The translations under genes and the position numbers were made by a program. From Welwitschia mirabilis (lineage: Eukaryota; Gnetophyta; Gnetopsida; Welwitschiales): DNA of 64,000 nt. Below, one piece after another: positions 32,718 through 44,259 of this stretch. The notes under the pieces were generated by a model. The model searched no databases and had not been told where the DNA came from. It saw only the letters and a list, made by a program, of their open reading frames with translations. How positions within the stretch are numbered: the stretch's first letter is position 1; each line of letters begins with the position of its first letter. The DNA is taken from contig JBOZIK010000001.1 in assembly GCA_051453625.1 (NCBI GenBank), forward strand, positions 173,281,870-173,345,869. Direction: 5' to 3'.

Positions 32718-33439
32718 ACATTGATAGCAAAAACATAAGTGATTTTTCGCTAAATAAATTTAAGGATATTTTAACATAATAAAAACTTCCCCTTTCATAA
32801 AACCATATGAATAATAAAAAGCAAAGAATATTTTCTCCCCCTTTTAGAAACAACCATTTTTAATTGATGCATATGATTGAAAAACACTTTGAAAACACTA
32901 CATCTTCTCCTCCTTTGACATCAATGACAAAGCAATATAAACCTTAAATGTGTGTCCAGAAATATCAAATTTTCTCCCCCTAACATTATGCCATAGTACT
33001 AATCTAAGTTTTAGACAAATTAAAGTATTTTAAACAAGCAATATTTTTTGCTTTTGAAAATAATAAATTTAATTATGCATAATTTAAGAACTAATAAGGC
33101 ACAATGAAAATCATAATATGATCAAGAGCACTTATTTAATTAAATGACACACAAATATTTTAATTTACTTCCACATGTTACAACAATTTTAAGCTTTCTA
33201 AAACATGCACCTATGATATCATACTACCAAAAGAGATACACCAAATGATACAAAGATCATGCTAAAAAAAGGATAACTGATTTGCATTAAGAGTAAAACA
33301 TTACAAGGGATTACAACTAAAAAAGTGCTCATCAGAGCATACAACTGGAATTTAATAAATAGCCAAGCACAACTGAGTCTCCTCTTTTTGACAACAAAGG
33401 CAAGGAGAGAACACCAAATCATGATCTGAAAAGAAAAGG

Positions 33440-34569
33440 ATTTTAATCTATCTCCTCCTCCTCTTCCTCTTTTTCTTCCTCTTTAGAGTCTTCCTCTAAT
33501 TCTTCCTTATCTCCTATAGTGTGAGTAGAACTAGTAGCCCTAGTTGAAGTATCCACAATGTCGTATCTAACTACAATGAGGGCTTCTTTCATGTGTCTAG
33601 TGTGGGAGCCAATCCATCTCAGATATGCAAGAGTCTCATCAAGAGATGCTTCCTTTGGAGTCTTAGAAGGGGATTTCTTAGAGGAGGCAAGATATGCCTA
33701 TGAGATAAGGTCGCATGCCCAATAGGGGACATCAACTAAAAGGTTTCCAACTTAGGATGAAAAGTAACATGGAAATACCGATAAATGCTAGTGATAAGCA
33801 CAGAGTAGAATAAAGCCCTAGTTTTATGGTATCCCAACTGCGAGGTCATATTCTTCAGTATTATGACAGGAGAATTAATGAAATGCTCAATTCCTATCAA
33901 ATACATCAAATAGGCTTAATAGTAGGAGGTTTCATCATGATGGCTAGCTAAAGGTAAAAAGTTATAAGTAAAAACTAAGTGAAGAAATCGATATTTGGGA
34001 GTTAATAAATAAGTAGACAAAGTATGTTTCCAAGAGTATACCCTACCACAAAGCTTCCTAGTTACTGTAGGTTTGTCTTTTATGGTGTCTCTGAGAGGCT
34101 AAAACTCCTCATAGTCTCCCCTTGGAATATCATTTAGCTCTGAGATAAGATTTGCTATCACTCTTATCCTCCTTCCCAAAACAAGGGTTTCAAGAGTTCT
34201 AGAATCATGATTAAAAGAGGCATTACAATAAAACATTCTAGTAAGAAATAAATAAACTAAACCTAAAACATCTAAGAAATGATTAAGATCTTGATCTCTC
34301 AATAGCTGGATCACATCCTTGAGTTCTCCGAGCTTAGATGTGGCTACAGATCTCTCTTGACACATTGCTTTCTTTTTAAACTTCTCATTAAACTTCTTAA
34401 TATCATCTTTAGACATTCCTTGGTATAAGATCACTGGATCCCTTAAAGGGACTTCCTTTATTATTCTCTTAGAAGTGCTTGTTACCATTCTAACACATTT
34501 TGAAAGTATAAGAACTAAGAAAATCACTAGATTTGGTAGCAAAATCTCTAGATCTTGAAAGAAACTCAC
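33440..34569 (-). pseudogene. Env-like/plant-transposon-domain ORF of copia element
   Basis: An open stretch (34569-34099) continues in the same frame through at least three nonsense codons to an acidic tail near 33445. Visible landmarks are VYLFLTRMFYCNASF, LVLGRRIRVIANLISELNDIP, then RFLHLVFTYNFLP and a final Glu/Asp-rich run. This pattern (FY-N segment, beta-strand-like G-R-I segment, L-x-IP, N-LP) resembles the 'putative plant transposon protein' domain found in accessory ORFs of SIRE-type and some gypsy elements. The function of these proteins is unknown; they have been called env-like by position. An N-terminal hydrophobic run (ILLPNLVIFLVLIL) is seen. The ORF is clearly non-functional here. 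Confidence 0.6.
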
Positions 34570-34853
34570 TAAATCTAAGAGCTAAGAGGGGCTAGAACAT
34601 AATGAAATCAAGTTAGGATTCTATCTCTTTTATAGACTAAAGGAAATAAGGTGAATTTGAGAAAGAAATTGAGTCCATCGACTGTACTTTCATACTATAA
34701 TCCGTCATGTCCAGTTAATCATTCAAAATTCTAGTCAATTCATCAAGACATGGGTCTATAATACTAGAAGGGGTCCGGGCAACTGGGCTCTTAGGCTGGT
34801 CGACCGACCACATCCGGTCGACTGAGTCATAGATATAATCGACCACCCTACAA
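34570..34853 (-). other. Pol-deletion junction and GGTCGAC-rich spacer
   Basis: Between the gag-pre-integrase end and the env-like ORF lies only about 280 bp of non-coding DNA. It is rich in the same GGTCGACC-type words as the LTRs (for example at about 34797-34822). A complete element would carry roughly 2-3 kb of integrase, reverse transcriptase and RNase H here. Confidence 0.7.
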
Positions 34854-35350
34854 TCAGCTAAGGAATGGTGAATTAACTCCTAGATCAATTTCAGGATTAT
34901 TAGATTGATTATAGACATTAGATCTTTCATAAGAATTTACAAAATAGCATTCATTTTTATCAAAATTCTTCCTAATATCTTTGTTTACATGTAGCATTTG
35001 ATAAAACGATTGAAAATCTAATCTATAAGTATTATCTACATGTTTTGCAAGAAAAATAGAAGTATTCGTTTCCTCATCCACAACAGTACATTTTGATTTT
35101 TCAAATATTATTCTATGTTTTTTGTCACAAAGTTGACTCACACTTAATAAATTGTGTTTTAAACCATTAACATAAAGCACATTATCAAGTTTAGATAACA
35201 TACCTCTCTTAATTTATCCTCTACCTTATGTTTTTGCTATTTTATTATTTTCAAAGATGACTTTACCTTTGTTTATGCTTTTTAAGTTTTGAAAACTTGA
35301 TTTATTTCCTCACATATGTCTTGAACAACTACTATTTAGATACCAACTAT
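34854..35350 (-). pseudogene. Copia protease end and gag-pre-integrase domain
   Basis: Reading on the minus strand, WYLNSSCSRHM stands where copia proteases have the W-x-L-D-S-G-x-S-x-H-M active site. Asp and Gly are replaced by Asn and Ser, so the protease is dead. In the same frame, past several stops, comes LDNVLYVNGLKHNLLSVSQLC and a KSKCTVVDEETN segment, the classic gag-pre-integrase domain. The coding sequence then ends, and the integrase core is absent. Confidence 0.85.
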
Positions 35351-35498
35351 TCATACATGGTCTTCTAAAATCTATCTGTGTCAGAAAACTTTGAAGATTA
35401 TTAGCTTTAACCCACTTAACCTTTTTTGACTTAGGTGGTACATTTTTCTTAAGAATAAACTTAAAAGGCAATGTGCTTACATTTTTAGAGAAAGGCAT

Positions 35499-37012
35499 TA
35501 ATCGTTTAACTTTGCAAGTAGGTTTTGAATGACCATATTTACCACAAAAATTACATAAAAAATAAGGTACATACTTACTTGAATAGTTTACTTGTTTTTA
35601 TGATTTTTGTGTACTAAACCCAATACCTGATTTGTCTCTAGTGGGCTTTCATACTCCAACCATCTGCTCCAATTTAGAAGAGATACCAGAAAATTTATTA
35701 ACAAAAAAAAGAAAGATATTTTACCTGAAAAGTTAGCTTGATGTTGTTGAATTTGAGCACATTGTATTTCTCTTCCACTTCCTCCTTTTCTTTGGTAATA
35801 ATCTTTACTATTTTGTTAAACTCATTTATTCTCTTAGCTAGTTTTTCACACTCTTCATACAACTCCTGACATGTATCTCCTAGCTCATCTTCTCCTTCAT
35901 TAACCATATCTAAATCATTAGGCATTGATGTTATGGGTACATTTTTAAGTAATGATATAAGAGCCATGAAAGATAACCTTCTATCTCTGTCTGATCCATG
36001 ATCTGAATAGTTTTTCTCATCTTCATCATCTTCATTATCCTAAGTAGTCATGAATGAGGGATTCTTTAACTTTTTATTACCTCTCTTAGTGTTAGGACAC
36101 TTATTATCCATATGTCTAAATCTTTTGCATGAGTAGCATTGAATTTCTTTTCCCTTTTCTTGATTCTTTCTTTATTTTGGATTACTTCTTCTTGAATTCC
36201 TTCTTGATTCTCCTTCCTTTTTCTTATTTCCTATGAAGAAACTTTTTGAATTGTCTGGCTAGAAGAGACACTTCATTGTCATCAAGTTCTTCATCTGATC
36301 TGTTAGATCTATAGTCTTTCTATACACATTTTAAAGCAATACCTTTATTTTATCTTTAACAGACTTAAGCTCATAGGTTTGTAAATTACCTTGGAGTTCT
36401 TTTAGTGCCATTATATTGATGTTTTTGCTCTCTTCAATGGCTATAACCTTTGGCTTGAATCTCTTAGGTAGGGATCTTAAGACTTTTCTTACCATTTTTT
36501 TTTTCTTTCATGCATTCTTCGAGGCTTGCCATTGAGTTCACGATATCTGTAAGTCTAGTAAAAAATTCCTACAAAGTTTCTTATTCATCCATATGAATAT
36601 CTTCAAATTTAGAAATGAGTATATGAAGTTTGACTTGTTTAATAATTGAGGTTCCTTCATGTGCTACTTCGAGAATGTCCCAATCTTCCTTAGTATGATC
36701 ATAGTTTATGATTCATTTAAATTCATCTGCACATACTACACAAAAAATTACATTAAGAGCATGGGAATCAATGGTGACTTTTGCCTTGTATGTGGCTATC
36801 CATTAATCTCAAGATTTCAGAAATAGATTAGTGTTACCATTTGCATCAATTTGGGCTACCATAGACATAGTATAACCTTTGTAAATAACTTCCTCTATGT
36901 TAGCATCTTGAGATCTGAGAAATATTCTCATCCTAGCTTTCTAATAGGCATAGTTTGACCCATCAAATATAGGTGGACAACCGGTTGAAAATTTATCAGA
37001 CAGGTTACTCAT
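35499..37012 (-). pseudogene. Copia gag with two intact CCHC zinc knuckles
   Basis: The start codon at 37012 opens MSNLSDKFSTGCPPIFDGSN (copia gag N-terminus). A TAG follows soon where Trp is expected in NYAY-W-KARM. Downstream, CYSCKRFRHMDNKC (36097-36138) and CNFCGKYGHSKPTC (35514-35555) both fit CX2CX4HX4C. A Glu/Lys-rich coiled-coil-like segment (35967-35698) lies between them. Gag packages the element's RNA. In-frame stops show it is inactive, though both knuckles keep all ligands. Confidence 0.85.
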
Positions 37013-37058
37013 TTTTAGGGTTTTAATGTAAGATTGGTTAAAATCTATTGAAGACTAA

Positions 37059-37075
37059 CCTTAGCTCTGATATCA
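37059..37075 (-). other. Primer-binding site (Met-tRNA type) of copia element
   Basis: The minus strand reads TGATATCAGAGCTAAGG just inside the 5' LTR. It is one change from the usual TGGTATCAGAGC core complementary to initiator Met-tRNA. Confidence 0.85.
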
Positions 37076-37077
37076 AA

Positions 37078-38440
37078 TGATAGGATCGAGAATCTTGGGG
37101 GGGTGAATAGGTTCTTTCAAAAACTTTAACAATTAATCTGAAATAAAACTATTTGAAATAAAACTTGCATATGAAAATAAACTAATTTAGAATGTGAACA
37201 AATAATAAGATACTAAAAGTAATGAATCAAAAACAAAATGCACAAAACTATCAATTTGATGCAAGCATGATTTATAGTGGTTCGAGAACTCCCCTACTCT
37301 ACTCTCAATAATCAGTTTCTCCAAGCTAGATCTCAGATCTCTGTTACTCCACCAGGTATTCCAGGTTTACCTGTAACCTTTACAAGTGGACTTTTTTAGG
37401 CTAAGTCTCAAACTTTACAATGGACTTTTTAAGGCTTAGTCTCAACCTTTACCATGAACTTTTCAAGGCTTAGTTTCAACCTTTACCAAAAGAAGTAGTG
37501 ATGCCTTAATACCACACATATCACTCATTCTGAAATAATATAATAGATAGAGCTCTCCTCCTATAGTGATATACAAATGTAGCTCTAGATCTGACTTTGA
37601 ATGCAGTACATGTGCCAATGATAGATCTTCTTTAGTCAGATGTATACAAGTAAAGATACAACAATGTCATTCCACAACTTGATCTTTTAGATCCAAAATG
37701 ATTTAGCCAAATGTAAGAGGTTCCAAAAGTCCAAAAAAGTTCTCTTTGATCATTTATGGCTTAGATATTTATAATAGAAGGCTATTAGGATTTAGTACAT
37801 TTGAATTGCACCTCCAATGGCTATAAATGACTAGAAAATGACTAGTTAATGGCTAGATAATAGATACATAACATTTAGATAAATTTCTTTTCTGCACCAT
37901 CCAGTCGGCTCTACAAAAATCTGATCGATCCCATGTGATGCCGTGAATTACACAGGTTACCCGAGATAAGAATTTGGTCACCTTAGGTTTTTTACATCTC
38001 TCGGTTAGATCGACCCCATCTAGGTCCAGTCGACCCCAACTTGGTCGACTCCATCCTGGATCTGGTTGACCCCTTTTCTCTTAGTCTGGGAATACTATCT
38101 GTCAAATCTTCACATCCAGTCGATCCCATGAAAATCCGATCAACTCCTTGCCATTCAGTTCAAGGACACTAGTTCTCCAAGTTACAGGTTCGGTTGACTC
38201 CATCAAAATTCAGTCGACCCCTTTGGATGTAGTCTATTTTCCTGTGACAGCTTTAGGTGCGGTCGACCCTTAGGATCTAATCGACTCCTTTGGAGGGTGA
38301 ATCAACTAGGCAAGTTTCTATTCCATATTTTAGTTCTAACTTTCAACCTGCAAAAACTCAAACTCTTCTGCATAAAATATATAACATTTGCTATATAAAA
38401 GATATTAGTTTGACATCAATTAACAAAATAAAATCCAACA
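37078..38440 (-). repeat. 5' LTR of copia element
   Basis: 1,363 bp, collinear with 31241-32704. It begins TGTTGGAT and ends CCTATCA on the minus strand. Between about 37900 and 38300 it holds roughly ten copies of a degenerate (C/T)CGGTCGACCCC-type word. Confidence 0.9.
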
Positions 38441-38690
38441 AGGTGCTCAACATCGTAGTTGCCCTTGTAAGACCCTAACACCTCTTGTCAACTCTAATGC
38501 TTACCACCTCATTTATGGTTGATCTACAAAGAAGCCCTGATGTTATACTTAGATGTCCAATGTTGCACTTGAAGGTCCGACATCACATCTGGATACCCAA
38601 TATCACAGTTTAATCTTAACACTTTCATATCATTCAATGTCACACTTGGGGTACCTAGTAACACACCTCTTTGATAGTTATCATTAATGA
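38441..38690 (+). repeat. Continuation of the outer element's two-level repeat
   Basis: It starts with the AGGTG duplication and goes on with units such as CAATGTTGCACTTGAAGGTC and a spacer with ACACCTCTTGTCAACTC. It continues the array interrupted at 31240. Confidence 0.75.
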
Positions 38691-40043
38691 GATCCATGTT
38701 ATTAAGGGATATTATAATAACTACTAATCTACTTTTCTAACTATTTTACTAATCATATTTTAGTTACAGATACCTAGTTATTGCAATAGTACTATAAAAG
38801 AACATGATGCCCACCATAAAAAGAGTGGACTATTCTCAGAAGAGGATGAAAAAGAAGATGTGTATGAGTTCAAAAGAACGTCAAATGAACTGATGCATCA
38901 TGAAACATAGAATAAATGCACGAATGGACCAAATAGAGACCCAACTATAATATATTCATTTACAAATTGAATGCCTTACTGGTATGATCAACAACATGCT
39001 CTCTCACCTGGAAGAAAGACCCATCCAATAGAATCCTAGGGCATCCCAAGAACAACCATCCACCTTAGGCCAAAATACTCCATTTGGCATAGTTGACCTT
39101 TAGAACTTTCAAATAAGAATACTAAACATAGAGGTGAACCTTCAAGTCTTCCTATCTAACCAAGTAAATAATTCCATTACAACATAATAGGAAGGAGAAA
39201 CAATTGCTAAGATGATATGACTAAAAACATACAAAGGCAAAGCAGGGACAAACAAAAAATCCATTTCATAGATTTGTCAAATAGAAATTACTTCAATCTT
39301 TAAAATGTTCCACCAGAATGATGATGTGCATATGCCATAGATTTTATTATAGGAAATGTATAGGAATGATGGTCTAGATGCCAACAAAAATGTCTTAATG
39401 AGTACCTTGGAACACTTTCATTGAGGACTTTAAGAAGAAATTTATTCTTGAAGATTTCATAGAAGACCAAATGGTAGAATTCTAATGCCTCTACTTGGGA
39501 AAGTGCTCCCTAGATGAACACTGATCTAAATTGTAGCACCTCATGAAATAACAAAAGAATTTCTCTAAAAGTAGTTGATTAACAACTTTATTGACACCTT
39601 ACCACCCAAATTCAAAAGCGTTATCTGCACTCTGAAAATCAAATCAACTGAAGAAGCTTATTGAAAGATAAGAACTTATTTATTGATAGGATACTTAATG
39701 AAATAAGCACCACAACTCCTAAGTAGACAAGTCTAGTCTGTAAACATTTTAGATAATAGTACTAAGAAATTAAGAAATAAAAATGTAAAGGAAGTACTCA
39801 TCCAATGGACCCATTACAATCAACAAACTTGGAACAATAGGGAGTATATGTAGGAGACCTTTTGTAAAATTTTTAATAAAACATGATATATTACTTCTTT
39901 ACTTTTTAGTGTATTTCTTAATATATAATGTTTTCCTTCCCTTATGTTTTATAGATAATATAGAAAAATGATCTGGATGAGCATGCCTTCATAAATGATG
40001 CAAGAAGAGGAGGAACTGCACTCGAGGACAAACACGATGCTTA
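38690..40043 (+). pseudogene. Gag-like remains of outer LTR element
   Basis: Plus-strand translation in shifting frames gives a helical stretch (IECLTGMINNMLSHLEERP, near 38.97 kb). Near 39.4-39.65 kb a gag-like series appears: TWNTFIEDFKKKFILEDF, LYLGKCSLDEH, then FIDTLPPKFKSVI. The W-x-x-F...F-x-x-x-F, S-x-x-EH and LP motifs are common to plant retrotransposon gag capsids. Numerous stops and at least one frameshift are present. I cannot tell gypsy from copia. Confidence 0.5.
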
Positions 40044-40055
40044 AGGAAAAGGGGA

Positions 40056-40466
40056 TGCAATATTCTAAATTCACTATTTTGTAAATAAGAGTGTTAAGAC
40101 ACTAAATAAGCATGATTAGCAAATTGTTATGAATGGATGTAATCCAAATATGTAAAACTGTATCCTTTCATAATGCTATTTAAGCCTATGGTATTAGGCG
40201 GGGGTGGATAGACTAGGTGGATGTAATCAACAACAACCCTAGCTAATCCTCAAGGGTCCCAGGAGGGGGACTTGATTCATAGTCCACATCTTTACCTTTG
40301 ACCACTAGTCTAGGGCTATTGGCTAATGAGAAGAAATGTAAACCATTGCTATCAATAATAAAGTCTATCTTTTTTAAAATTATTCTTTGTTATTCTTATT
40401 GAATCTGGCATAATACTTATATGTTTTTGTTTAAACGATCTTAAAATGGTAAAATGGAACATTACA
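40056..40466 (+). repeat. 3' LTR of outer element
   Basis: It begins TGCAATATTC (decayed from TGTAATGTTCC) after the purine tract AAGGAAAAGGGGA and ends GGAACATTACA. It is complete and about 411 bp. Confidence 0.85.
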
Positions 40467-41480
40467 CTCATTATTAATCTAAAATAAAAACTATAAGAAT
40501 AATTTTCAATCTTTCAATACAAACTTTTAACATGATTTTTTAAATAGCATCACATAAGTTTATTACTCTAAGATCTAATATATTATTAGTATCTATTTTT
40601 ATTTTTGGAATTACTTTATCCAAGTAGAATGAAAAGCCTTTAAAATCCATCTTGAAATTGAGAACTCTATGTTTATAAGTCATAAGGAGCTTAAAGCTCT
40701 TAAATTCAAATCTTACAATGTGTGGGTTGGCTTGTGATTCATATCGATGTATTAAGACATACCCAGTCTTAGGCTTTAATGTATGAAATATATATCATAT
40801 GCGAGACCTCAATGTATTAAATATATATAATTTGTAATACCTAAAAATTTGATTATTAGCTTGTAGACCAATAGAAGCCACCCATGGAGTTTCACCTACT
40901 TAAGTAGACTAATAAACTTAGTAAGTATGATACAATTTCCCATGAATTAACTTCTTTAAAAGAAACAAGTTTTAAAAAAATCATCTTAATAATCTTCCAA
41001 TAATGTCGGAAAAGACTAGTAGAAAAACTATTTGAACTTAAATAATTATTAGGCTTTATTTTAAATAAATCTTTATTAATATATTGTATAACATATTACT
41101 TTTCAAAAAACTATACTTTATAGTATTTTAAATGTCTAACTATAAGAGAAATATTGTCATTGATGCTATCTAAATCTATTTATGTAGGATTAGTTTAAAA
41201 TTTATTATAATATTCCACAATAATTTTCTATGTATATTAATATTATAAACATGTTAATTTGCTTCAGCTTTAAGATAAGAAATTAGATTAGACTCTTTTT
41301 TTTTGTTTTTTGGTTTGTAGCATACATGTGAAAAAATTTAGAATTCACATCACCTTCTTTGATCTACTAAATAATTTTATTTTAGAACTAGTAAGATCAC
41401 TCCTATTTTAGTAAAAGATAAAGATCCCCCCAAAAAAATATTTCTTTATTATCTAATTTATATACCCACTTGTCCTTTTA
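40467..41480 (-). pseudogene. Second LINE, 5' part (linker and start of reverse transcriptase)
   Basis: The minus strand reads FSRSKKVM...NFFTCMLQTKKQKK near 41.35 kb (family SR--WLKEGD-N-KFFH---K-RKK). It then reads IPKIKIDTNNILDLRVINLC near 40.6 kb (family IPK----DFRPISLCNVIYKI). It runs up to the LTR element boundary, and the next expected motif, GGFIKE, is found on the far side at 29871. One LINE is therefore split by the 10.6-kb insertion. Confidence 0.7.
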
Positions 41481-43900
41481 AATATCTTCTTAAAGCTACT
41501 AAACTTATTTAACTAAATCATTCTTTAAAATTTTTTAGTTTAGCTTATAAGAGTTGTATGATGATTTTCTGTGTTTGTTGTTATTGATATTATTATTTAA
41601 AATAAGGTCATATATATTTCATTATACAAAAGGTTATAGAAAGTTATGAAATTAATTAATGGATGATAAAAATAATGAAAGGCTAACAACTTTTAATATC
41701 ACCTTTCATAATAATCCAATAACTCCTCCTTGTGGTAAAAGTGGTGTGTACCTCTACTCTACTTATTGCTTAAGAAATATTTCACTTCATTTAGTCTCAT
41801 GATTTTTTAAAATACTTTCTCCATTTGTTACTAGTTCCTATTAAGTTTCTACTAGAGCACTAGCCTTTAGTATCTCTTAATAATCTAGTTGATGAGTACT
41901 CTAAGCCTAATTTCTAATTTTACATAATGATCTACCTACTCCTTGATTGAGGTTAATTCATCATATTTTGCATCTTTACATTATGATTTTCCTTCTCTAT
42001 GTGGATTATCCTTTAAGATTCCATTTCTATATTACTTTTTCCTATCCTCTAAATGTTATAATTTTTGTTTGGATTTCTAACCTGATTCCTAGTGCCAATG
42101 TTATTATTGTTATTGTTGCTATGATTCTACACTCTTATATTAATCTATTTTATTTATTATATTCTTTTTCTAGGGCTATTCCTAGTGCCACTCTCTAGTA
42201 TTGGTATTATTGTTCTTCTTTCATGCTACTTATAAAATGTTATTTTTTAAGATTGAATGTTCTTCCTATTGTTTTACCTCAGGTTTTTCTTCCTTTTTTT
42301 TTTTTTTAGTCATTTGCAATTAGAATGATAATTTTTTGGATAGTTTCCTTACTAAGAGGAAATCCTTGTTTACTTTATAGGGGTTTTCCTCATTAGGAGC
42401 ATTTTTATGCTCACTTTCAGATCTAAGAATTATGTTGCCTTCATTTTTAGCACCCTATCTACATGTGGTACTTCTTGCTACTATTGATGAATTATCCTTT
42501 ATTGACTATTCCTGTGAGTCCTTTCCTCTTAAATGGTCAACAATTTCTCTATTTTACACTTACTTTTACTATTGATAGACATTGAAATATGTCTTATTCA
42601 TATTTAAATCTTTAAAAAAATTCACAATTTTCTTTATGAGCCTTAAGTATTTTTCCATAATTTTTTCTTTCAGCTTCTTTATTAAGATCCATGGGACTTT
42701 CATCTACCCAAGCTTCCTTAATGTTAGTAAAAACTTAAAGTGTAATCCTCTTAATTTTGAGTTATTACCATCTTAAATTAAAAACTATAAATGAATTCTG
42801 CTACCTGATTTTAAAGGAGTTGTAATTCCACTTTCCTGACAGACCTATTTTAGTTCTTGGTGATTTTTTCCTATAAACTTATTCACATTATTATGAATCA
42901 TAAATAAGAGAAACATTGTCTTCTTTACCTATTTAAGATTAGCTAGCTTAGCAATTAGTTCTAGGTCAGTGGAGTAGTAATGATTTCTTATGAAGAACCT
43001 ATTATTTCTCACATGTTTATCCACTTTGAAAATAGGTTCTCTCTTTAAAATTATTAAGGGAAATCATTCTAGGACTTATATCTTTAAAAAGGTTATACAT
43101 TAATCCTATACTTCTCCACATCCTCTAAATCAAATTATCGCTTGGGCTGCTCTAATGATAGTTTTTACTTTTTCACTTTCACTCGTAGTACGGGGAAGAA
43201 GTGGACTCTAAATAATCTTTTTTTTTTGTTGTCCTGATTGGTTTGTTTCAATTTATTTATTATTTATTTTTACTGAGCTGCGAAAAATATAATGAAGTAG
43301 TACGATTCTTCTAATGGCTTCCACTCTCATTATTTTTCTTCAAACTCGCCTTAAGATTTAATTTATGTTTAGCTTTTATTTTAAAAAAAAACCTTACATT
43401 TTAATCTACCTAGAGGAACTAAGGGACTATGATAATGTGCTTTCCTATTAATTTTATTACTAATTTCTCATCTCTATTCACATGATACATTACCAAATCT
43501 ATGTAGTGAATGGCGAATGTCAAAAAAGATGCTTTATAAATTTTGGTTGAACACACTCTTTGTAGATCTCTAAGGTTTGAAATCCTCTGTACTTTAGTCC
43601 TACACTAATTATAATTGTAACTTTATTTATCAACCATTTTAACATGCTATATTTTTCCATCATTTAATTTTACAACATGTCTTTTAGAAAATTGTTCATG
43701 CATAGCTACTAATTAATAGCTTTACATAAGTAACTCTTCTAGTATGTAGTAGTTATTTATCTCTTTATTTATTATATTTTAAATTTCAATTTCTTGTTCT
43801 TTCCATGAGTTTCACTATGGCTATATCTATTCAGGAGTCATTAATCATTAGATACTTCCCCTACTTTCATACTACTTAACTTTTCTTTCTAGCCTCCTTT
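41480..43900. other. A+T-rich DNA, possibly LINE 5' region
   Basis: No endonuclease motif could be read with confidence. Hydrophobic frames at 41947-42198 and 42582-42776 on the plus strand are T-rich shadows. Confidence 0.3.
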
Positions 43901-43922
43901 TTAGCCCTTGTTTCATGTTAGA

Positions 43923-44252
43923 TGTTGAGTATAATGAATTGGATTTAACTAAGTTTGCACTTAGTGTCATTTTTTTCACAAGGATAACTAGGATTAGATT
44001 TTAGAATTATACCTTCTCTCTCTTAATGCAAATTATAATAAGAAGAAGAAAAGGGGAAAAAGGAGAGTTTAGAATGTTGTTTAAAACTTTATAGGAAAAT
44101 AGGAAAGTAATAAAGCTTCACATTTTCATCCAATTTATTCTTCACAATTCCTCACCGAACCATATGTTATAGTTATCCTAAAATAAACTTTAGATTATCA
44201 AGTATGAAGGATCGGGTTATGGTAACATAATCTCATTTACTATATGAGTGTT
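43923..44252 (-). repeat. 3' LTR portion of gypsy element
   Basis: It aligns with 49991-50314 through words such as CACAAGGATA, TTAATGCAA and TAAACTTTAGATTATCAAGTAT. Beyond 44252 similarity stops, so the full LTR may extend farther right (perhaps to about 44.95 kb) where the other copy is truncated. Confidence 0.7.
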
Positions 44253-44259
44253 GATTAAT

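Larger units (their letters stand above)
31241..38440 (-). mobile_element. Ty1/copia retrotransposon (SIRE/Maximus-like), pol-deleted, 7.2 kb
   Basis: Long LTRs (31241-32704 and 37078-38440) and a perfect AGGTG duplication define it. On the minus strand the order is 5' LTR, Met-tRNA primer site (37059-37075), gag with two zinc knuckles, protease junction, gag-pre-integrase, then directly an env-like ORF with acidic tail, purine tract (32705-32717) and 3' LTR. Integrase core, reverse transcriptase and RNase H are missing. Long LTRs, copia gag/protease and an extra ORF after pol are features of the SIRE/Maximus lineage. All ORFs are broken, so it could move only with proteins supplied elsewhere, and probably not now. 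Confidence 0.85.
29872..40466 (+). mobile_element. Outer LTR retrotransposon, split by a copia element
   Basis: LTRs are 29872-30288 and 40056-40466. They have ends TGTAATGTTCC and GGAACATTACA that are inverted repeats of each other (left copy start, right copy end). After the left LTR comes a decayed Met-tRNA primer site (TCGTATTAGAGTC, 30291-30303). Before the right LTR lies a purine tract, AAGGAAAAGGGGA. Without the inserted copia element and its duplication the length is about 3.4 kb, short for an autonomous element. The interior holds a two-level tandem repeat (30.4-31.2 and 38.4-38.7 kb) and gag-like remains (38.8-39.7 kb) but no polymerase I can see. It is inserted in a LINE. Confidence 0.8.
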
